Part shown: piece after piece, positions 1 to 12,998 of the stretch
How the letters are laid out: each line of letters starts with the position of its first letter
Position numbering within the stretch: position 1 is the first letter of the stretch
NCBI GenBank assembly: GCA_949752795.1
Contig: CATKHW010000360.1
Coordinates: 186,001-250,000, forward strand
Length of the DNA: 64,000 nucleotides
Direction of reading: 5' to 3'
Source: Hyperoodon ampullatus
Lineage: Eukaryota; Chordata; Mammalia; Artiodactyla; Ziphiidae
Made by a program: the position numbers and the translations under genes
Notes under the pieces: model-generated
The model's database searches: none
The model's input: only the letters and a program-made list of their open reading frames with translations
Told to the model about the DNA's origin: nothing

Positions 1-3000
1 TAGAACATTGTGATGGCAGGGGTCATGGAGCATTGTTATGAAAGGTGTAATGGAGCATTGTGATGACAAGGGCATGGAGCATTGGTCTGAAAAGTTTCAT
101 GGATTATTGTGATGAGAGTGAGCATGGAGCATTGTGATGACAAGGGCATGGAACACAGTGATACATGTGTCATGGAGGATTGCAATGACAAGGGCATGGA
201 GCAATGTGATGACAAGCGTCATGGAGCTTTGTGATGACAACGGCATGGAGCAATGTGATGAGAGGTTTCATGGAGCTTTGTGATGACAATGGCATGGAGC
301 ATTGTGATTCCAAGGGTCATGGAGCTTTGTGATGACATAGGCCATGGAGCATTTTGATGACAAGGGCGTGGTGCATTGTGATGAGAAGGGCAGGGAGAAT
401 TGTGATGACAGGGTCATGGAGCAATTGGATGAAAAGTGTCATGGAACATTTTGATGACAGTGTTTATGGAACATTGTGATGTTAGGGGTCATGGAGCATT
501 GTGATGAAAAGGGTCATGGAGCATTGTGATGACAGGGGTTATGGAACATTGTGATGTCAGGGGTCATGTAGCATTGTGATGATAAGAGCATGTAGCATTG
601 TTGTGACAAGGGTCATGGAACATTGGGATGACAGGGTGGAGGGAGTATTGTGTTGACTAGTGATGGAACATTGTGATATCAGTGGTGAGAGAGCATTTTG
701 ATGAGAGGTGCATGGAACATTGTGATGACAAGGCTGTGGAGCATTGTGATGAGAAACGCAGGGCACATTGTGATGATATGGGTCATGGAACATTGTGCTG
801 ACAAACGCATGGAGCATTGTGATGACAAGGTTTATAGAGCATTGTGATGACAACGATGTGGAGCATTGTGATGACAAGCGCATGGCACATTTGATGCCAT
901 GTGTCATGGAGTAATGTGCTGACAAAGGCATGGAGCATTGTGATGACAAGGGTCACTGAGCATTGTGATGAAATGTTCATGGAGTGTTGTGGTCACAAAG
1001 GTCACAGAGCCTTGTGATGACGAGGTCATGGACCACTGTGATGACAAAGGTCATGAAGCATTGTGATGACTGGAGTCATGGAGCATTGTGATGACAGGGG
1101 TCATAGAGCATTGTGATGAAAGGGCATGGAGCATTGTGATGACAGGGTCATGGAGCATTTTTCTGACAAGTTTCATGGATTATTGTGATGACAGTAGGCA
1201 TGGTGCATTGTGATGACAAGGGCATGGAGCATTGTGATGAGAAGGTCATGGAGTATTGTGAAGAAGGGTGTCAGGGAGCATTGTGATGACATATGTCATG
1301 GTCTATTGCAATGACAATGGAATGTAGCATTGTGATGCCAAGTGTCATGGAGGATTGTGATGACAAAGGTAATGGAGCATTTTGATGACAAGGGCTTGGA
1401 GCATTGTGATGACAAGGGTCATGGAGCATTGTGATAACAAGGGCCATTGAGAATTTTGATGACATGTTCATGAAGCATTGTGATGACAATCACATGGAGC
1501 TTGCTATGACAGGTGTCATGGAGCATTGCGATGACAAGTGGATAGAGAATAGTGATGACAAACATGTAACACTGTGATGAGAAGTATCATGGAGCATAGT
1601 GATGCCAAGAACGTGGAGAATTGTGATGAAAGGGGACATGGAGCATTGTGATGACCAGGGCATGGAGCATTGTGATTGCAAGACCGTGGAGCACTGTGAT
1701 GAGAAGACCATGGATAATTGTGATGACGAGCGTCATGGAACACTGTAATGACAAGGGGTATAGAGCATTGTGATGACAGTGGTCATGGAGCATTGTGATG
1801 ACCGGGGACATGGAGCATTGTGATGACTGGGGACATGGAGCATTGTGATGACCAGGGCATGGAGCCTTGTGATGGCAAGGTCGTGGAGCACTGTGATGAG
1901 AAGATCATGGATAATTGTGATGACGAGTGTCATGGAGCACTGTAATGACAAGGGGTATAGAGCATTGTGATGACTGTGGTCATGGAGCATTGTGATGACC
2001 GGGGACATGGAGCATTGTGATGCCCAAGGCATGGAGCACTGTGATGGCAAGACCGTGGAGCATTGTGATGAGAAGACCATGGATAATTGTGATGAGGAGC
2101 GTCATGGAGCACTGTAATGACAAGTGGTATGGAGCCTTGTGATGACAGGGGTCATGGAGCATTGTTATGACAGTGGTCATGGAGCACTGTGATGACAAGG
2201 TTCATGGAGCATTTTGATGACAAGGGCGTGGAGCATTGTGATGAGAAGACCATGGACAATTGTGATTACGAGTGTCATGGAGCACTGTAATGACAAGCGG
2301 TATGGAGCATTGTGATGACAGGGGTCATGGAGCATTGTGATAACTGGGGACATGGAGCATTGTGATGACCAGGGCATGGAGCATTGTGATGGCAAGACCG
2401 TGGAGCACTGTGATGAGAAGACCATGGATAATTGTGGTAACGAACATCATGGAGCACTGTAATGACAAGGGGTATGGAGCATTGTGATGACAGGTGTCAT
2501 GGAGCATTGTGATGACAGGGGTCATGGATCATTGAGATCAAAAGTGTCACGGAGAATTCTGATGACAAGTTTGTGGAGTATTGTGATGACAATGGCATGG
2601 AGCATTGTGATGGAAAGGGCATGGATCATTGTGATGAAAAAGGCATGGAGACTTGTCATGACAGGGTTCAATGAGCATACTGATGACAAGTATCAGGGAG
2701 CATTGTGATGACAAGTGTATTGAGAATTGTGATGACAAAGGTCATGGAGCATTGTGATGAGAAGTCCATGGATAATTGTGATGACCAGCGTCATGGGGGG
2801 TTGTGATGACAAGTGTTATGGAACATTGTGATCACAAGGGTTTGGATCATTGTGATGAGAGAGGTCATGGAGAATTTTTATTTCATTGTGATGACAATAG
2901 CATGAAGCATTATGATGATGGGCATGGTGCATTGTGATGACACGGTTCATGGAGCATTGAGATGCAAAGAGGCATGGATCATTGTAATAACAAGGGTCTT

Positions 3001-3170
3001 GGAGCATTGTGATGACAAGGGCATGGAGTATTGTGATGAGAAGGCCATGGAGCATTCTGATGACATGTGTCAGGGAGCTTTGTGATGACATGGGCATGGA
3101 GCATTGTGATTACATGGGTCTTGGAGCATTGTGATGACAAGGGCCATGGAGTCTTGTGATGACAAGGCCG
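1..3170 (+). repeat. Minisatellite higher-order block 1
   Basis: Block 1 starts with tagaacattgtgatggcagg, and almost the same sequence recurs at 3171. Positions 1-1740 run collinear with 3171-4910 at a constant offset of about 3,170 bp with only scattered substitutions. After 1740 this block carries extra copies of a ~172-bp sub-block that block 2 lacks. The 5' limit is set by the window edge, so the true block could start earlier. Landmarks shared with other blocks are ttctgacaagtttcatgg (1151), gaagaagggtgtcaggg (1261) and a gatttcattgtgatgac-like irregular monomer near 2882. Confidence 0.75.
1620..2500 (+). repeat. ~172-bp sub-block, five tandem copies
   Basis: Within block 1 a group of about seven monomers is itself tandemly repeated. 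The anchor tggataattgtgatgacgag (with small variants) occurs at 1711, 1908, 2080, 2253 and 2425, giving spacings of 197, 172, 173 and 172 bp. Each copy runs through gacaaggggtatgg, gaccggggacatgg or a variant, gaccagggcatgg, ggcaagaccgtgg and gagaagaccatgg in the same order. Ends are approximate. Confidence 0.85.
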
Positions 3171-6100
3171 TAGAACATTGTGATGGCAGGGGTCATGGAG
3201 CATTGTTATGACAGGTGTAATGGAGCATTGTGATGACAAGGGCATGGAGCATTGGTCTGAAAAGTTTCATGGATTATTGTGATGAGAGTGAGCATGGAGC
3301 ATTGTGATGACAAGGGCACGGAACACAGTGATACATGTGTTATGGAGATTGCAATGACAAGGGCATGGAGCATTGTGATGACAAGCGTCATGGAGCTTTG
3401 TGATGACAACGGCATGGAGCAATGTGATGAGAGGTTTCATGGAGCTTTGTGATGACAATGGCATGGAGCATTGTGATTCCAAGGGTCATGGAGCTTTGTG
3501 ATGACATAGGCCATGGAGCATTTTGATGACAAGAGCGTGGTGCATTGTGATGAGAAGGGCAGGGAGCATTGTGATGACAGGGTCATGGAGCAATTGGATG
3601 AAAAGGGTCATGGAACATTTTGATGACAGTGTTTATGGAACATTGTGATGTTAGGGGTCATGGAGCATTGTGTTGAAAAGGGTCATGGAGCATTGTGATG
3701 ACAGGGGTTATGGAACATTGTGATGTCAGGGGTCATGTAGCATTGTGATGATAAGAGCATGTAGCATTGTTGTGACAAGGGTCATGGAACATTGGGATGA
3801 CAGTATGGAGGGAATATTGTGTTGACTAGTGAAGGAACATTGTGATATCAGTGGTGAGAGTGCATTTTGATGAGAGGTGCATGGAGCATTGTGATGCAAG
3901 GCTGTGGAGCATTGTGATGAGAAACGCAGGGCACATTGTGATGACATGGGTCATGGATCATTGTGCTGACAAACGCATGGAGCATTGTGATGACAAGGTT
4001 TGTGGAGCATTGTGATGACAACGATGTGGAGCATTGTGATGACAAGCGCATGGCACATTTGATGCCATGTGTCATGGAGTAATGTGCTGACAAAGGCATG
4101 GAACATTGTGATGACAAGGGTCACCGAGCATTGTGATGAAATGTTCATGGAGTGTTGTGGTCACAAAGGTCACAGAGCCTTGTGATGACGAAGTCATGGA
4201 CCATTGTGATGACAAAGGTCATGAAGCATTGTGATAACTGGAGTCACGGAGCATTGTGATGACAGGGGTCATAGAGCATTGCGATGAAAGGGCATGGAGC
4301 CTTGTGATGACAGGGTCATGGAGCATTTTTCTGACAAGTTTCATGGATTATTGTGATGACAGTGGGCATGGCGCATTGTGATGACAAGGGCATGGGGCAT
4401 TGTGATGAGAAGGTCATGGAGTATTGTGAAGAAGGGTGTCAGGGAGCATTGTGATGACATATGTCACGGTCTATTGCAATGACAATGGAATGTAGCATTG
4501 TGATGCCAAGTGTCATGGAGGATTGTGGTGACAAAGGTAATGGAGCATTTTGATGACCAGGGCTTGGAGCATTGTGATGAAAAGGGTCATGGAGCATTGT
4601 GATTACAAGGGCCATTGAGAATTTTGATGACATGTTCATGAAGCATTGTGATGACAATCACATGGAGCTTGCTATGACAGGGGTCATGGAGCATTGCGAT
4701 GACAAGTGCATAGAGAATTGTGATGACGAAACATGTAAAACTGTGATGAGAAGTATCATGGAGCATAGTGATGCCAAGAACGTGGAGAATTGTGATGACA
4801 GGGGACATGGAGCATTGTGATGACCAGGGCATGGAGCATTGTGATTGCAAGACCGTGGAGCATTGTGATGAGAAGACCATGGATAATTGTGATGACGAGC
4901 GTCATGGAGCACTGTAATGACAAGGGGTATGGAGCTTTGTGATGACAGGGGTCATGGAGCATTGTGATGACTGGGGACATGGAGCATCGTGATGACTAAG
5001 GCATGGAGCATTGTGATGGCAAGACCGTGGAGCATTGTGATGAGAAGACCATGGATAATTGTGATGACGAGCGTCATGGAACACTGTAATGACAAGGGGT
5101 ATGGAGCATTGTGATGACAGGGGTCATGGAGCATTCTGAAGACAATGATCATGGAGCATTCTGATGACAAGTTTGTGGAGTATTGTGATGACAATGACCT
5201 GGAGCGTTGTGATGACAAGGGCATGGAGCATTCTGATGAAAAATGCATGGAGCCTTTTCATGACAGTGTTCAAGGAGTATTCTGACGACAAGTGTCAGGG
5301 AGCATTGTGATGACAAGTGTATTGAGAATTGTGATGACAAAGGTCATGGAGCATTGTGACGACAAGTGCATGGAGTATTGTCATGACAGTCATCATGGAG
5401 TGTTGTGATGACAAGTGTTATGGAACATTGTGATCACAAGGGGTTGGAGCATTGTGATGACAGAGGTCATGGACCATTTTGATTTCAAGGAGCATGGAGC
5501 ATTGTGATGACAAGGGCATGGAGCAATGTGATCCCAAGGTTCATGGAGGATTGTGATGAAAATGGTAATGGAGTATTGTGATGACAAGCTCATGGAGCAT
5601 TGTGATGACAAGGTCATGTAGGATTTTGATGACACAGGCATGGAGAATTGTGATGATAAGGGTCATGGAGCACTGTGATGATAAGCGTCACAGAGCATTG
5701 TGATTACAGGGGTCATGGAGCATTGGGATGACAAGGGCATGGATCATTGTGATGACAAGTGTCATGGAGCATTGGGCTGAAAATGTTCATGGAGCATTGT
5801 GATGACAAGGGAATGGAGCATTGTGATGACAAGAGTCCCGGATCATTGTGTTGTCAGGGGTCATGGAGAGTTGTGATGACAGTGGTCATGGAGGACTGTG
5901 ATGATATGGGTCATGGAGCATTGTGATGAGAAGGTCATGAAGCATTGGGCTGAAAATGTTCATGGAGTATTGTGATGACAGGGGTCATGGAGCATTGTAA
6001 TGAGAAGGGAATTGAGCACTGTGATGACAAGGTCCTGGAGCATTGTGATAGGAAGTCCATGGAGCTTTGTGATGACAATTCTCATGGAACATTCTGATGA

Positions 6101-6803
6101 AAAGGGGCATGGAGCATTGTGATTACAGGGGTCTTGGAGCATTGTGATGACAAGGGCATGGAGCATTGTGATGAGAAGGCCATGGAGCATTCTGATGACA
6201 TGCGTCATGGAGCTTTGTGCTGACAAGGGCATGGAGCATTGTGATGAAAATGGCATGGATCATTGTTATGAAAAAGGCATGGAGCCTTGTCATGACAGGG
6301 TTCAAGGAGCATACTGACGACAAGTGTCACGGAGCATTGTGATGACAAGTGTAATGAGCATTGTGATGACAAAGTTCATGGAGCATTGTGATGAGAAGAC
6401 CATGGATAATTGTGATGATGAGCGTCATGGTGTGTTGTGATGATAAGTTTTATTGAGCATTGTGATCACAAGGGTTTGGAGCATTGTGATGAAAGAGGTC
6501 ATGGACCATTTTGATTTCATTGTGATGAAAATAGCCTGAAGCATTATGGTGATGGCATGGTGCATTGTGATGACAGCTTTCATGGAGCATTGAGATGAAA
6601 AGAGGCATGGAGCATTGTGATTACAGGGGTCTTGGAGCATTGTGATGACAAGGGCAAGGAGCATTGTGATGAGAAGGCCATGGAGCATTCTGATGACATG
6701 CGTCATTGAGCTTTGTGATGACAAGGGCATGGAGCATTGTGATTACAGGGGTCTTGGAGAATTGTGATGACAAGGGTCATGGAGCCTTGTGATGACAATG
6801 GTG
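3171..6803 (+). repeat. Minisatellite higher-order block 2
   Basis: Begins with the same tagaacattgtgatggcagg as position 1 and follows block 1 closely to about 4910. Downstream it has only two copies of the ~172-bp sub-block. It then contains a segment (about 5150-6060) absent from the matching place in block 1 but present again around 10,500-11,420 in block 4. The end is set where the same start motif recurs near 6804 as tggaacattgtgatggcagg. Confidence 0.7.
4790..5130 (+). repeat. ~172-bp sub-block, two copies in block 2
   Basis: The anchor tggataattgtgatgacgag occurs at 4880 and 5052, a spacing of 172 bp. The same anchor appears five times in the equivalent part of block 1, so this sub-block varies in copy number between otherwise nearly collinear blocks. 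Confidence 0.85.
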
Positions 6804-9044
6804 TGGAACATTGTGATGGCAGGGGTCATGGAGCATTGTTATGACAGGGGTAATGGAGCATTGTGATGAGAATGGCATGGAGCATTGGTATGAAAAGTTT
6901 CATGGATTATTGTGATGAGAGTGGGCATGGAGCATTGTGATGACAAGGTCATGGAACACTGTGATCCATGGATCATGGAGGATTGTAATGACAAGGGCTT
7001 GGAGCATTCTGATGAGAAGGGCATCGAACATTGTTTTGACAAGCGTCATGGAGCTTTGTGATGACAAGGGCATGGAACAATGTGATGAGAGGGTTCATGG
7101 AACATTGTGATTCCAAGGGTTATGGAGCTTTGTGATGACAAAAGTCATGGAGCATTTTGATGTCAAGGGCGTGGTGCATTGTGATGAGAAGGGCAGGGAG
7201 CATTTTGATGACAGGGTCATGCAGCAATTTGATGAAAAGTGTAATGGAACATTTTGATGACAGGGGTTATAGAACATTGTGATGTCAGGGGTCATGGAGC
7301 TTTGGGATGAAAAGGGTCATGGAGCATTTTGATGACAGGGGTTATGGAACATTGTGATGTCAGGGGTCATGGAACATTGTGATGATAAGGGGATGTAGCA
7401 TTGTGATGACAGGGGTCATGGAACATTGTGATTACAGGGGTGAGGGAGTATTGTGATGACTAGTGATGGAACATTGTGATATCTCTGTTGAGAGAGCATT
7501 TTGATGAGAAGTGCATGGAGCATTGTGATTACAAGGTTTATGGAGCATTACAATGACAAGGTTGTGGACCGTTGTGATGAAAATCACGTGGCACATTGTG
7601 ATGACAAGGGTCATGGAGCATTGTTCTGACAAAGGCATGGAGCATTGTGATGACAAGGGTCACGGAGCATTGTGATGAAAAGTTCATGGAGTATTGTGGT
7701 TACAAAGGTCACAGAGCCTTGTGATGATGTGGGCATGGACCACTGTGATGACAAATGTTATGAAGCATTGTGATGACTGGAGTCACAGAGCATTGTGATG
7801 ACAGGGGTCATGGAGCATTGTGATGACAAGGGCATGGAGCATTGTGATGACAGGGGCATGGAGCATTGGTCTGACAAGTTTAATAGATTATTGTGATGAC
7901 AGTGGGCATGGGGCATTGTGATGACAAGGGCATGGGGCATTGTGATGAGAAGGTCATGGAGTATTGTGAAGACAGGTGTCAGGGAGCATTGTGATGACAT
8001 ATGTCATGGTCCATTGCGATGACAATGGCATGGAGCATTGTGATGCCAAATGTAATGGAGGATTGTGATGACAAATATAATGGAGCATTGTGATGACTAG
8101 GGCTTGGAGCATTATGATGACAAGGGCCATTGAAAATTTTCATGACAAGGTCGTGAAGCATTGTGATGACAAGGTGCTGGAGCATTGTGATGAGAAAACC
8201 ATGGAGCCTTGTGAGACAAGTCTCATGGAGCATACTGATGAAAAGGGGCATGGAGCGTTGTGATTAGAGTGTCTTGGAAAATTGTGATGACAAGGGCATG
8301 GAGCATTGTGATGAGAAGGCCAAGGAGCAGTCTGATGACATGCGTCATTGAGCTTTGTGATGACAAGGGCATGGAGCATTGTAATTACAGGCGTCTTGGA
8401 GCATTGTGATGAAAAAGGCATGGATCATTGTGATGAAAAAGGCATGGAGCCTTGTCATGACAGGGTTCAAGGAGCATACAGAGAACAAGTGTCAGGGAGC
8501 ATTTTGATGACAAGTGTATTGAGCATTGTGATGACAAAGGTCATGGAGCATTGTGATGAGAAGACCATAGATAATTGTGATGACGAGCGTCATGGGGCAT
8601 TGTGATGACAAGTGTTATGGAATATGGTGATCACAAGGGTTTGGAGCAGTGTTATGACAGAGGTCATGCAGCATTTTGATTTCATTGTGATGACAATAGC
8701 CTGAAGCATTATGATGATGGGCATGGTGCATTGTGATGACAGGGTTCATGGATCATTGAGATAAAAAGGGACATGGAGCATTGTGATTACAGGGGTCTTG
8801 GAGCATTGTGATGAGAAGGGTCATGGAGCCTTGTGATGACAAGGCCATGGAATATCTTGATGGCAGGGGTCATGGAGCATTGTGATGACAGGGGTAATGG
8901 AGCATTGTGATGGCAAGGGCATGGAGCATTCTGATGACATGCATCATGGAGCTTTGTGATGACAAGGGCATGGAGCACTGTGATTACAGGGGTCTTGGAG
9001 CATTGTGATGACAAGGGTCATGGAGCCTTGTGATGACAAGGCCG
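6804..9044 (+). repeat. Minisatellite higher-order block 3
   Basis: Opens with tggaacattgtgatggcagg and contains the landmark series of blocks 1 and 2 in the same order: the monomer with gtggttacaaaggtcac near 7695, the gaagacaggtgtcaggg landmark near 7969, and the gatttcattgtgatgac-like irregular monomer near 8676. It is shorter (about 2.24 kb) and more diverged from blocks 1 and 2 than they are from each other. It lacks the ~172-bp sub-block array, which suggests internal deletion. Confidence 0.6.
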
Positions 9045-11990
9045 TGGAACGTTGTGATGGCAGGGGTCATGGAGCATTGTTATGACAGGGGTAATGGAGC
9101 ATTGTGATGACAAGGGCATGGAACATTAGTCTGAAAAGTTTCATGGATTATTGTGATGAGATTGGGCATGGAGCATTGTGATGACAAGGGCACGGAACAC
9201 AGTGATCCATGGGTCATGGAGGATTGTAATGACAAGGGCATGGAGCATTGTGATGAGAAGGGCATCGAGCAGTGTGATGACAAGCACCATGGAGCTTTGT
9301 GATGACAATTGCATGGAACAATGTGATGAGAGGTTTCATGGAGTATTGTGATGATAATGGCATGGAGCATTGTGATGCCAAGGGTCATGGAGCTTTGTGA
9401 TGACAAAGGTCATGGAGCATTTTGATGACAAGGGCGTGGTGCATTGTGATGAGAAGGGCAGGGAGCATTGTGATGACATTGTCATGGACCAATTTGATGA
9501 AAAGGGTCATGGATCATTTTGATGAGAGGCGTTATGTAACATTGTGATGTCAGGGGTCATGGAGCATTTTGATGAAAAGGGTCATGGAGCATTTTGATGA
9601 CAGGGGTTATGGAACATTGTGATGTCAGGGATCATCGAACATTGTGATGATAAGTGCATGTAGCATTGTGATGACAGGAGTCATGGAACATTGTGATGAC
9701 AGGGTTGAGGGAGTATTGTGATGAATAGTGATGTAACATTGTGATATCAGCGGTGAGAGAGCATTTTGATTTGAAGTGCATGGAGCATTGTGATGACAAG
9801 GTTTATGGAGCATTGTGATGACAAGATTGTGGAGCACTGTGACGGCAAGCGCATGGTGCATTGTGATGACATGGGTCATGGAGCATTGTGCTGACAAGCG
9901 CATGGAGCATTGTGCTGACAAGGGTCATGGAGCATTGTGCTGAGAAAGGCATAGAACATTGTGATGACAAGGGTCAAAGAGCATTGTGCTGAAAAGTTCA
10001 TGAAGCATTGTGGTTAAAATGGTCACAGAGACTGTTGATGACAAGGGCATGGACCATTGTGATGACAAAGGTCATGAAGCCTTGTGATGACTGGAGTCAC
10101 GGAGCATTGTGATGACAGGGGTCATGGAGCATTGTGATAACAAGGGCATGGGGCATTGTGATGACAAGGGCATGGAGCATTGGTCTAATAAGTTTCATGG
10201 CTTATTGCGATGACAGTTGGAATGGCGCATTGTGATGACAAGGGCATGGAGCATTGTGATGACCAGGTCATTCATTATTGTGAAGACAGGTGTCAGGGAG
10301 CATTGTGATGACATATGTAATGGCCCATTGTGATGACAATGCCATGGAGCATTGTGATGCCAAGTGTCATGGAGGATTCTGATGACAAAGGTAATGGAGC
10401 ATTGTGATGACAATGGCTTGGAGCATTGTGATGACAAGGGTCAGGGAGCATTGTGCTGACAAGTGCATGGAAAATTGTGATGACATGGGACATGGAGCAT
10501 TCTGATGACAAGCTTGTGGAGTATTTTGATGACAATGGCATGGAGCATTGTGATGAAAACGGCATGGTGCATTTTGATGAAAAAGGCATGGAGCCTTTTT
10601 GTGACAGGGTTCAAGGAGCATTCTGATGACAAGTGTCAGGGAGCATTGTGATGACAAGTGTATCGAGAATTGTGATGACAAAGGTCATGGAGCATTGTGA
10701 TGAAAAGGGCATGGAGTATTGTGATGACAGGCATCATGGAGCATTGTGATGACAAGTGTTATGGAACATTGTGATCACAAGGGTTTGGAGCATTGTGATG
10801 ACAGAGGTCATGGATCATTTTGATTTCAAGGAGCATGGAGCATTGTGATGACAAGGGCATGGAGCAATGTGATCCCAAGGTTCATGGAGGATTGTGATGG
10901 CAATGGTAATGGAGTATTGTGATGACAAGTGCATAGAACATTGTAATGACAAGGTCATGTAGCATTTTGCTGACAAAGGCATGGAGCATTGTGATGACAG
11001 GTGTCATGGAGCACTGTGATGACAAGCGTCACGGAGCATTGTGATTACAGGGGTCATGGAGCATTGGGATGACAAGGGCATGCATCATTGTGATGACAAG
11101 TGTCATGGAGCATTGGGCTGAAAATGTTCATGGAGTATTGTGATGACAGGGGTCATGGAGCATTGTGATGACTAGAGAATGGAGCATTGTGATGACAAGA
11201 GTCCCGGATCATTGTGCTGTCAGGTGATATTGAGCGTTGTGATGACTGCGGTCATGGAGAATTGTGATGATATTGGTCATGGAGCATTGTGATGAGAAGG
11301 TCATGGAGCATTGGGCTGAAAATGTTCATGGAGTATTGTGATGACAGGGGTCATGGAGCATTGTGATGATAAGGGAATGGGGCATTTTGATGACAATGTC
11401 CTGGAGCATTGTGATGAGAAGACCATGGAGCCTTGTGATGACAAGTCTCATGGAGCATTCTGATGAAAAGGGGCATGGACCATTGTGATTACAGGGTTCT
11501 TGGAGCATTGTGATGACAAGGGCATGGAGCATTGTGATGAGAAGGCCATGGAGCATTCTGATGACATGCATCATGGAGCTTTGTGATGACAAGGGCATGG
11601 AGCATTGTGATAACAGGGGTCTTGGAGCATTGTGATGAAAATGGCATGGATCATTGTGATGAAAAAGGCATGGAGCCTTGTCATGAAAGGGTTCAGGGAG
11701 CATACTGATGGCAAGAGTCAGGGAGCATTGTGATGACATGTGTATTGTGCATTGTGATGACAAATGTCATGGGGCATTGTGATGAGAAGTCCATGGATAA
11801 TTGTGATGAGTAGCGTCATGGGGTATTGTGATGACAAGTGTTATGGAACATTGTGATCACAAGGGTTTGGAGCATTGTGATGACAGAGGTCATAGAGCAT
11901 TTTGATTTCATTGTGATGTCAAGAGCATGAAGCATTATGATGATGGGCATGGTGCATTGTGATGACAGGGTTCATGGAGCATTGTGATGA
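9045..11990 (+). repeat. Minisatellite higher-order block 4
   Basis: Starts at the recurrence of the block-opening motif (tggaacgttgtgatggcagg). It carries the landmark monomers near 10,010 and 10,269 and a segment from about 10,500 to 11,420 that resembles block 2 at about 5150-6060 (offset about 5.34 kb near gatttcaaggagcatgg). The downstream end is inferred from a jump in landmark order near 11,990. Confidence 0.55.
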
Positions 11991-12991
11991 AAGGTGGCAT
12001 GGAGCTTTGGTCTGACAAGTTTCATGGATTATTTTGATGACAGTGGGCATGGCACATTGTGATGACAAGGGCATGGAGCATTGTGATGACAAGGTCATGG
12101 AGTATTGTGAAGACAGGTGTCAGGGAGCATTGTGATGACATATGTCATGTTCCATTGTGATGACAATAGCACGGAGCATTGTGATGCCAAGTGTCATGGA
12201 GGATTGTTGTGACAAAGGTAAAGGAGAATTGTGATGATAAGCGCATGGAGCATTGAGATGACAAGGGCCATTGATAATTTTAATGTCCATGTCGTGAAAC
12301 ATTGTGATGACAAGCGCATGGAGCTTCCTATGACAGGGGTCATGGAGCATTGCGATGACAAGTGCATGGAGTATTGTTATGACAAGAGCATATAACATTG
12401 TGATGAGAAGTGCCATGGAGCATTGTGATGACAAGGACGTGGAGAAGTGTGAGGACAAGGGACATTGAACTTTGAGATGACCAGGGCATGGAGCATTGTG
12501 ATGGCAAAACCGTGGAGCATTGTGATGAGAAGACCTTGGGTAACTGTGATGATGAGCATCATGGAGCACTGTAATGACAAGGGGCATGAAGCATTGTGAT
12601 GACAGGTGTCAGGGAGCATTGTGATGACAGGGGTCATGGAGCATTGTGATGACAAGGGCATGGAGCATTGTGATGACAAGGGTACGGAATATTGTGATGA
12701 AAAGTGCCATTGAGAATTTTGATGATAAAGTCGTGAAGCATTGTGATGACAAACACTTGGAGCTTGCTATGACAGGGGTCATGGAACATTGCAATGACAA
12801 GTGCATGGAGAATTGTGATGAAACGAGCATGTAACTTTGTGATGAGAAGTGTCATGTAGCATTGTGATGACAAGTTCGTGGAGAATTGTTATGACAAGTG
12901 ACATGGAGCATTGTGATAACCAGGGAATGGAACATTGTGATGACAGTGGTCATGGAGCATTATTATGACAAGGGCCATGGTGCATTCTGAT
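11991..12991 (+). repeat. Partial minisatellite block 5, ending at the satellite junction
   Basis: Landmarks that normally lie about 1.1-1.3 kb into a block (ggtctgacaagtttcatgg, then gaagacaggtgtcaggg) reappear at about 12,008 and 12,110, directly after sequence that matches a later part of the block. This points to a deletion or unequal exchange near 11,990. The piece includes one copy resembling the ~172-bp sub-block near 12,530 and stops abruptly at the junction with the 1.74-kb satellite. Confidence 0.55.
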
Positions 12992-12998
12992 ATAAGAT
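12985..12998. other. Junction between minisatellite and 1.74-kb satellite
   Basis: Minisatellite sequence (gcattctgat) passes directly into satellite sequence (ataagatatcactt) with no spacer or target-site duplication. The shared at at 12,991-12,993 leaves one or two bases ambiguous. In the satellite the break falls in a short inverted repeat, cataag/cttatg around atatca. Confidence 0.9.

Larger units (their letters stand above)
1..12991 (+). repeat. Minisatellite array, ~24-25-bp monomer, with higher-order structure
   Basis: The whole stretch is a head-to-tail array of a 23-26-bp monomer read on the plus strand as ggagcattgtgatgacaagg plus gcat or gtcat. Frequent variants replace gacaagg with gacagggg, gagaagg or gaaaagg, and gcattgtg with gctttgtg, gcattctg or gaacattgtg. 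Orientation never changes. Single-base length changes between monomers put successive copies in different frames, which argues against coding. I do not recognise the monomer as a named satellite. The array probably continues upstream of position 1, since the first base is already inside a monomer. No gene, transposon or RNA gene was seen in it. Confidence 0.95.

Noticed and set aside
557..12873. Many minus-strand open frames of 60-155 codons with repeated HHNAPCP-, MSSQCSM- and VITMLHD-like residues
   Set aside because: They are the three frames of the complement of the minisatellite monomer. The complement seldom contains a stop, so long open frames arise by default. One-base length differences move the same monomer between frames, and no codon preference, start context or conserved frame is seen.
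1..12991. CRISPR array
   Set aside because: Repeats are contiguous and diverged with no unique spacers of constant length, and the sequence context is mammalian satellite.
1..12991. Nuclear-receptor half-sites (aaggtca) and tgatgaca-type factor sites repeated through the minisatellite
   Set aside because: Short words like these arise automatically from the monomer; they vary from copy to copy and there is no promoter or gene nearby.
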